DNA from: Planotetraspora silvatica
Lineage (GTDB): Bacteria > Actinomycetota > Actinomycetes > Streptosporangiales > Streptosporangiaceae
DNA length: 64,000 nt
Direction of reading: 5' to 3'
Assembly: GCF_016863315.1 (NCBI RefSeq)
Contig: NZ_BOOQ01000030.1
Location: 149,293 to 213,292 of the forward strand
A model generated the notes under the pieces. The model saw nothing but the letters and a program-made list of their open reading frames with translations. It was not told where the DNA came from and did not search any database. The translations under genes and the position numbers were made by a program. Positions 59,610 through 64,000 of the stretch are shown here, in pieces (position 1 is the stretch's first letter; every line of letters begins with the position of its first letter).

Positions 59610-60428
59610 TCAGTCCTTCACGCTGCCGGCGGTGATGCCGGCGGCGACGTAGCGCTGGGCCACCACCAGCAGCACCGCGACCGGCACGGACGCCATGACG
59701 CCGGTGGCCATCACGCTGTTCCAGTCGCTCATGTGCGCACCGATGAACCGGTAGATGCCGACCGTGATCGGCGCCCGCTCGTCGCGTGAGGTGAGGGTCA
59801 CGCCGAACAGGAAGTCGGCCCAGGCGAACAGGAACGAGAACAGGCCGGCCGTGATCACGGCGTTGCGGCTGACCGGCAGGATGATCGACACCAGCGTCCG
59901 CAGCCGTGACGCGCCGTCGATCGCGGCGGCTTCCCGCACCTCGGCGGGCACCGTGCGCATGAACGCGTGCAGGATCAGGACGGCGAACGGCACCGAAAGC
60001 GTCGAGTCGGCCAGGACGAGCGCGAGCGGCGAGTTGATCAGGTGCAGGGCGTCCGCGGCGACGTAGAGGGCGTTGGCCATCACGATGCCCGGGATCATCT
60101 GCGCGATCAGCAGCGCGAACACCAGCAGCCTGCCCCCGGCCGCGCGAAGCTGGGCGAGCCCGTACGCCGCGGGGACGGCGATCAGCAGCGTCACGGCCAC
60201 CGTGCCCAGCGACACGTACAGGCTCGTGAGCAGGTGACCGCCCTGACTGGACAGGGCGTTGCGGTACCCGTCGAAGGTGGCGTGGATCGGCAGCCAGGCG
60301 GGCTCGCTGCCGACCAGTTCGGTGGAGGGCAGCAGGGACGCGTTCACCATCCAGTACAGCGGGAAGAGCATGACCGCCAGGATCAGCACCCCTGCCGCCG
60401 TCGTGGCGAACCGCCGGACGGTCGTCAT
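59610..60428 (-). CDS. Carbohydrate ABC transporter permease (MalG-like)
   Basis: A 272-residue inner-membrane permease with six hydrophobic segments. The first is GVLILAVMLFPLYWMVNASL; the EAA coupling loop VREAAAIDGASRLRTLVSIILPVSRNAV is at about 180-207 and the last segment ends AAGITAGSVKD, typical of CUT1-family MalG proteins. ATG 60428 overlaps the preceding permease stop (ATGA). No ATPase gene is in the operon; CUT1 systems commonly share an MsiK-type ATPase encoded elsewhere. Confidence 0.92.
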   Translation of the reverse strand: MTTVRRFATTAAGVLILAVMLFPLYWMVNASLLPSTELVGSEPAWLPIHATFDGYRNALSSQGGHLLTSLYVSLGTVAVTLLIAVPAAYGLAQLRAAGGRLLVFALLIAQMIPGIVMANALYVAADALHLINSPLALVLADSTLSVPFAVLILHAFMRTVPAEVREAAAIDGASRLRTLVSIILPVSRNAVITAGLFSFLFAWADFLFGVTLTSRDERAPITVGIYRFIGAHMSDWNSVMATGVMASVPVAVLLVVAQRYVAAGITAGSVKD

Positions 60429-61414
60429 GCGGCGGCCCGCCCCTCGCCGTCGCGGGTGGCGCGGAGATAGACGAAGGCGAAGACCACGGCGACGACGATG
60501 AGCAGGTTGCCCACGACGGCTCCGTGACCGAACGTCAGCCGCTGGAACGACAGGTCGTAGGCGAAGGTCGTCAGGGTCTGCGAGGAGTTCGCCGGCCCGC
60601 CCTGGGTGAGCACCATGATCACGTCGAATACCTTCAGGGTGTAGATGAGCCCGAGGGTGAGCACCACCGCGGTCACCGGGCGCAGCAGCGGAAGGGTGAT
60701 GTGCCGGAACCGCTGCCAGGCGCCGGCCCCGTCCAGTGCGGCGGCCTCGTAGAGGTGGACGGGTATGCCCTGCAGACCGCCGTAGAGGATCACCATGTTG
60801 AAGGGGATGCCGACCCAGATGTTGACCAGCGTCACCGACAGCAGGCTCACGCTCGTGCTGGCCAGCCACGGGATCGGCTGGTCGATGAGGTGGACCTGCA
60901 TCAGCGCCTGGTTGAGCACCCCCGAGTCGGTCTCCATGATCCACCGCCAGGCCGTGCCGGACACGACCAGCGGCAGCAGCCACGGCACCAGCAGCAGTGA
61001 GCGCAGCACGCCGCCGAGGGGGAACCGGCGCTGGAAGAACACCGCCAGCGCCAGGCCGATGCCGAACTGGAAGAGCAGCGAACCCACCGTGAACGCCACC
61101 GTGTTCACCACGGTCTTGGCGAACGCGGGGTCCCGCCAGACCGCCTCGTAGTTCCGCCAGCCGACGAACGGCGCCCGTCCGGTGAAGAACGAGGTCACCG
61201 TGTAGTCCTGGAAGCTCATCCGCACGTTGCCCGCCAGCGGGTAAACGTAGAAGGCGGCGACGTACAGCCAGGCCGGCGCGATGAAACCGAAGGCGGCCCA
61301 GCCGGTGCCGCCCCGGCCTCCGCGAACGCCCGCGCTCCGCCCCATCGGCTTTCCGATGGGGCGCACGCGGACGTCGGCCGGCGCGGCCTGGCTGTGGGTG
61401 ATGTCGGCCATCAT
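60425..61414 (-). CDS. Carbohydrate ABC transporter permease (MalF-like)
   Basis: A 329-residue CUT1 permease with six spans. After a basic N-terminal tail, AFGFIAPAWLYVAAFYVYPLAGNVRMSFQDY is the first span, and the EAA loop LYEAAALDGAGAWQRFRHITLPLLRPV lies at about 224-250. The final spans carry QGGPANSSQTLTTFAYDLSFQ. Two ATGs in tandem start the gene at 61414, 13 bases after the binding-protein stop. Codons 17-25 contain a perfect 11-bp inverted repeat. Confidence 0.92.
   Translation of the reverse strand: MMADITHSQAAPADVRVRPIGKPMGRSAGVRGGRGGTGWAAFGFIAPAWLYVAAFYVYPLAGNVRMSFQDYTVTSFFTGRAPFVGWRNYEAVWRDPAFAKTVVNTVAFTVGSLLFQFGIGLALAVFFQRRFPLGGVLRSLLLVPWLLPLVVSGTAWRWIMETDSGVLNQALMQVHLIDQPIPWLASTSVSLLSVTLVNIWVGIPFNMVILYGGLQGIPVHLYEAAALDGAGAWQRFRHITLPLLRPVTAVVLTLGLIYTLKVFDVIMVLTQGGPANSSQTLTTFAYDLSFQRLTFGHGAVVGNLLIVVAVVFAFVYLRATRDGEGRAAA
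61338..61363. promoter_or_regulatory. Hairpin inside the start of the MalF-like gene
   Basis: CGCCCCATCGG-CTTT-CCGATGGGGCG, perfect 11-bp arms, codons 17-25 of the permease. Located 65 bp after the binding-protein gene, it could protect the 3' end of the binding-protein mRNA or damp permease translation, giving more binding protein than permease. Confidence 0.5.
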
Positions 61415-61427
61415 CAGAGGGGTCCTC

Positions 61428-62684
61428 TCAGGCCGCGGCGTCCTGCGCCGCGGTCAGGGCCTCCTGCGGCGGCGTTCCGCCGGCCAGGGACGCCTGGATC
61501 GCGTTGAACAGCGCCTCGCTGGCCTTCGGATACGCGGTTCCCAGCTCGGCGGTGCGTGCCCGGGCGGTGGCCACCTCCTCGACGAACGCGGCCAACTGCG
61601 GATTGGAGGCGGACATCTGCTCGGCCGCCGCCTGGTTGCTCGGGATGTATCCGGCGTTGGTCGACCACTCCAGGCTCTTGTCCTGGCTCAGCAGGCACTT
61701 CAGGACCGCGACCGCGTTCTTCTCCCGGGCGGGGTCGCTGTGGCCCACGGTCCACACCTCGCCGCCGAGCGGGGTGACCGGCTTGGCCTCAGGTGACGGG
61801 ATCGGGATCGGGACGATGCCGAAGTGCAGGTCCTTGTTCTCGTTCAGCGTGGGGAGCTGCCACGGACCGTTGACCATCATCGCGGCGTTGCCCGCCATGA
61901 ACTGGTCGTTGACGTCCGCCTGGGTCCAGGTGACCACCGACTTGGACGCCGACTTGCCGTCCACCAGGTCCTTCCACAACGTCAGCGCCTGGACGGCCTG
62001 CGGCGAGTCCAGCTGCTTGAGACTGGCTCCGGCCGTCCAGAAGAACGGCTCGAACTGGAAGCTGCCTTCCTCGGTCCCCACCGCGGAGAACGCGATGCCG
62101 TACCGGGGGCCCTTGGTCAGGGCGCGGGCGGCCTTCGTCAGGTCGTCCCAGGTCTTCGGCGGCGTCAGGCCCGCTTCGGTGAAGGCGTCCTTGTTGTAGT
62201 AGAGCGCCAGGCCGTTGACGCCCGGCGCGATCCCATATGTCTTGCCCTGGAACTGGCCCGCCTCGACGATCGAGGGGTAGAGCCCCTCCGTGGTCAGCCC
62301 CGCGTCGGACAGCGGCAGCAGGCCCCCCGTCGCGGCCAGCTGGGGCAGGTCCGGGTTGTCGATGAGCGCCAGGTCGGGCATCGCGCGCGACGACGCCTGC
62401 TGCAGCAGCTTGGGCATGAACTGGGCGCGCGGCACCTGCTGATGCTCGATCTTGACGCCCACCTGGGCGCCGCACTCGTCCAGCAGCTTCGGCAGCTGGG
62501 TGTTCTGCGGCGCGGCCTCGTAGTAGTCGATCTCGGTCAGCGTCGAGGCACTGCCCGAGCCGGTCCCGGAGGTGTCCCCGACGCTGTCGCCGCACGCGGT
62601 CGCGGACAGCGCGGTGACGGTGACGACGGTGACGGCCGCGGCGCGGCGCGCTAACCGGACGGAGGGACCCGATATGCGTGTCAT
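61428..62684 (-). CDS. Carbohydrate ABC transporter lipoprotein binding protein
   Basis: A 418-residue family 1 solute-binding protein. The signal peptide ends in the lipobox LSATAC, so Cys31 is expected to be lipid-anchored. The mature part has two lobes with LPKLLDECGAQVGVKIEHQQVPRAQFMPKLLQQAS and the typical hinge region GLALYYNKDAFTEAGLTPPKTWDDL, later FMAGNAAMMVNGPWQLP. ATG 62684 follows AAGGCAG. A 17-bp element identical to that before lacI starts 11 bp upstream. It would bind an oligosaccharide, perhaps a xylo- or gluco-oligosaccharide in view of the GH31 enzyme. Confidence 0.92.
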   Translation of the reverse strand: MTRISGPSVRLARRAAAVTVVTVTALSATACGDSVGDTSGTGSGSASTLTEIDYYEAAPQNTQLPKLLDECGAQVGVKIEHQQVPRAQFMPKLLQQASSRAMPDLALIDNPDLPQLAATGGLLPLSDAGLTTEGLYPSIVEAGQFQGKTYGIAPGVNGLALYYNKDAFTEAGLTPPKTWDDLTKAARALTKGPRYGIAFSAVGTEEGSFQFEPFFWTAGASLKQLDSPQAVQALTLWKDLVDGKSASKSVVTWTQADVNDQFMAGNAAMMVNGPWQLPTLNENKDLHFGIVPIPIPSPEAKPVTPLGGEVWTVGHSDPAREKNAVAVLKCLLSQDKSLEWSTNAGYIPSNQAAAEQMSASNPQLAAFVEEVATARARTAELGTAYPKASEALFNAIQASLAGGTPPQEALTAAQDAAA

Positions 62685-62694
62685 CGTGGACTGC

Positions 62695-62711
62695 CTTTCG
62701 AACTGATTCGA
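62695..62711. promoter_or_regulatory. LacI operator candidate before the binding-protein gene
   Basis: CTTTCGAACTGATTCGA contains the dyad TCGAA-CTGA-TTCGA and is identical to the element at 63811-63827. It is 11 bp before the start codon. A second palindrome GAACGTTC at 62724-62731 with a central CG, typical for LacI proteins, lies just upstream. Confidence 0.75.
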
Positions 62712-62754
62712 CGAACGGCGATTGAACGTTCGCCTTGTTGTGGAGCGGAGGGGG

Positions 62755-63798
62755 TTAATTCGTCGTGGGGCGGCGGGTGCCGGCGGCGGCGTCGCGGCGC
62801 CGGCCGGTGCTCTCCCTGACCTTCAGCTCAGGTGCCAGCATGGTGACCGACGGCGGCCGCTCGCCGTTGATCAGGTCCGCCAGGCGCTGTACGGAGATCC
62901 GGGCCAGGTCCTCCACGGGCAGGGAGACCGTGGTCAGCGGATGGGCCAGGCGTTCGGCCGCGTCGTCGGGGCAGATCGCGATGACCGAGATGTCGTCGGG
63001 CACCCGATGGCCGAGCGAGGCGAGACGGTCGACGACGAGGGGGAGCGCCCACTCGTTGTAGACGATCAGGCCGCTCATCTCGGGGTCTTTCGCGAGCAGT
63101 TCCTCGAGCGCGGCGACCACACCGCCGGAGGAGGGGTCGCACGCGGTCCACGTGGCCTGGGCGCCCTGCTCACGCAGCGCCGTCATGGCGCCGTCGCGGG
63201 CGTGGGCGGCGTACGCGACGCCCCGCCGGTAGGTCTCGGGCGGCTGGCCCAGGAAGCCGATGTGGGAGTGCCCGAGTTCCAGCAGGTGCTCGGCGCACAA
63301 TCGGCCGCAGGCGGCGAAGTCGAAGTCGACGTACGGCAGGCCCTGCGGGTTGTCGGGGGTGCCGACCAGGACCGCCGGGCACTTCAGCGAGCGCAGCAGC
63401 TTCGCCCGCTGATCGCGCTGCTGCACCTCCATCACCATGACGCCGTCGACCAGCGCCGTGCCGACCGCGTCCCTGATGGCGGTCTCGCCGTCGTCGTCGG
63501 GCAACATCAGCAGCTTGAGGCCGGCCTGCCGCGCCGCCGCCAGGGCCGCCCACACGTACGGCATCTGCACCTGGTTGTGCGGGCCGTGGACGAGGGGCAG
63601 CGCCATCGCGATGACCCCGGTGCGGCGGGTCCGGATCGACTGGGCGCCCGCGTGCGGCCGGAACTGGAGTTCCTCGATGCTGCGCTCGACTCGTTTGATG
63701 GTCTCGGCGGAGATCGACCGCTTGCCGCTCAACACGTACGAGACCGTGCTACGTGACACGCCCGCGTGCCGCGCGACGTCGGCGATGGTCACCGTCAA
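62755..63798 (-). CDS. LacI-family transcriptional regulator
   Basis: A 347-residue repressor. The N-terminal helix-turn-helix and hinge (TIADVARHAGVSRSTVSYVLSGKRSISAETIKRVERSIEEL) are complete, followed by a periplasmic-binding-like core (GVIAMALPLVHGPHNQVQM...DFAACGRLCAEHLLELGHSHIGFLG). TTG 63798 is used because GGGAG lies six bases upstream; GTG 63792 is the alternative. It heads the sugar operon in the same direction, 70 bp before the binding-protein gene. Identical elements before both genes indicate autoregulation plus control of transport. Confidence 0.92.
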   Translation of the reverse strand: MTVTIADVARHAGVSRSTVSYVLSGKRSISAETIKRVERSIEELQFRPHAGAQSIRTRRTGVIAMALPLVHGPHNQVQMPYVWAALAAARQAGLKLLMLPDDDGETAIRDAVGTALVDGVMVMEVQQRDQRAKLLRSLKCPAVLVGTPDNPQGLPYVDFDFAACGRLCAEHLLELGHSHIGFLGQPPETYRRGVAYAAHARDGAMTALREQGAQATWTACDPSSGGVVAALEELLAKDPEMSGLIVYNEWALPLVVDRLASLGHRVPDDISVIAICPDDAAERLAHPLTTVSLPVEDLARISVQRLADLINGERPPSVTMLAPELKVRESTGRRRDAAAGTRRPTTN

Positions 63799-63810
63799 GG
63801 CCGTCTCCCG

Positions 63811-63827
63811 CTTTCGAACTGATTCGA
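63811..63827. promoter_or_regulatory. LacI operator candidate before lacI
   Basis: CTTTCGAACTGATTCGA, exact copy of the element at 62695-62711, placed 12 bp before the lacI start. The remaining 173 bp to the window end hold no gene; AACCGA...TCGGTT near 63967-63989 is a small dyad. Confidence 0.75.
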
Positions 63828-64000
63828 TTTCGGCAACGTAACATCAGCACAGATCGCTGACAAGACCTCAATGTGCGGATCGCCGCGTCACGTCTCCCGG
63901 TGGCGTGACACAGCCCCGGGGCCGCGCCGCCGCCTGGGCTGCGGCTGCGTCAAGGGCCATGATCGGAACCGATAGCCCGGGTGTCGGTTACCTTGCTAGT

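Noticed and set aside
63842..64000. A gene or RNA at the right edge
   Set aside because: Only a small dyad AACCGA...TCGGTT is visible; no coding frame with support and no tRNA-like structure was found.

Overview
The window is very GC-rich, dense DNA with many GTG and TTG starts, ATGA/GTGA gene overlaps and typical actinobacterial families (GntR-TetR chimera, SigJ-like sigma factor, class III EF-G paralogue, XRE/MmyB regulator). It looks like the chromosome of a filamentous actinomycete; an affiliation near Streptosporangiales is an inference from gene style only. I see no rRNA, tRNA, CRISPR array, prophage or complete insertion sequence.

The first 17.6 kb form the most unusual region. A dipeptide/oligopeptide ABC importer (partial binding protein, two permeases, two ATPases) is translationally chained to a glycosylasparaginase-like Ntn hydrolase, an M55 D-aminopeptidase, 3-methylaspartate ammonia-lyase, a class III CoA-transferase and a MaoC-type (mesaconyl-CoA hydratase-like) enzyme. 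A convergent Lrp/AsnC regulator follows. It is divergent from a second run: creatininase-family amidohydrolase, SDR dehydrogenase, M20 dipeptidase, M19 dipeptidase, DUF885 peptidase, alpha/beta hydrolase and an aspartoacylase/succinylglutamate-desuccinylase-like enzyme. Seven unrelated hydrolase families plus an importer and a methylaspartate-to-mesaconyl-CoA branch, with no glutamate mutase, suggest uptake and breakdown of peptides rich in beta-linked, D- or beta-methyl-aspartyl residues. That pathway is a hypothesis.

17.6-34 kb is mixed housekeeping and accessory content: a 68-residue EF-hand protein, an XRE regulator, an APH(3')-like kinase, YchJ, two metallo-beta-lactamase-fold proteins, PdxH-like oxidase, cyanase, an APC permease, a Tat-exported phospholipase C, a TetR/SDR pair around a perfect 19-bp inverted repeat, an EF-G paralogue preceded by a short leader ORF, a serine hydrolase and a cold-shock protein with structured leader and strong terminator.

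34-42 kb holds kdpFABC divergent from kdpD. No kdpE is present, kdpC carries a long cysteine-containing insertion, and kdpD is followed by a 350-bp gene-free stretch packed with GTGATCATGCACA-type repeats.

42-57 kb carries a DapA-family lyase with divergent LysR regulator, signal peptidase I, a quinone-oxidoreductase-like MDR enzyme, a Ppx/GppA-family protein, a deletion scar joining a broken TetR gene to a broken SDR gene, an FAD monooxygenase divergent from a GntR-TetR chimera, a TmrB-like protein, a GlxA-type regulator with a cysteine hydrolase, a PhoX-like phosphatase, an ECF sigma factor fused upstream to an epimerase remnant, and an AlkX/YcaQ-type DNA glycosylase candidate.

57-64 kb is a LacI-controlled sugar operon read leftward: lacI, lipoprotein binding protein, two permeases, GH31 glycosidase and a 41-residue membrane protein. 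An identical 17-bp element lies just before both lacI and the binding-protein gene.
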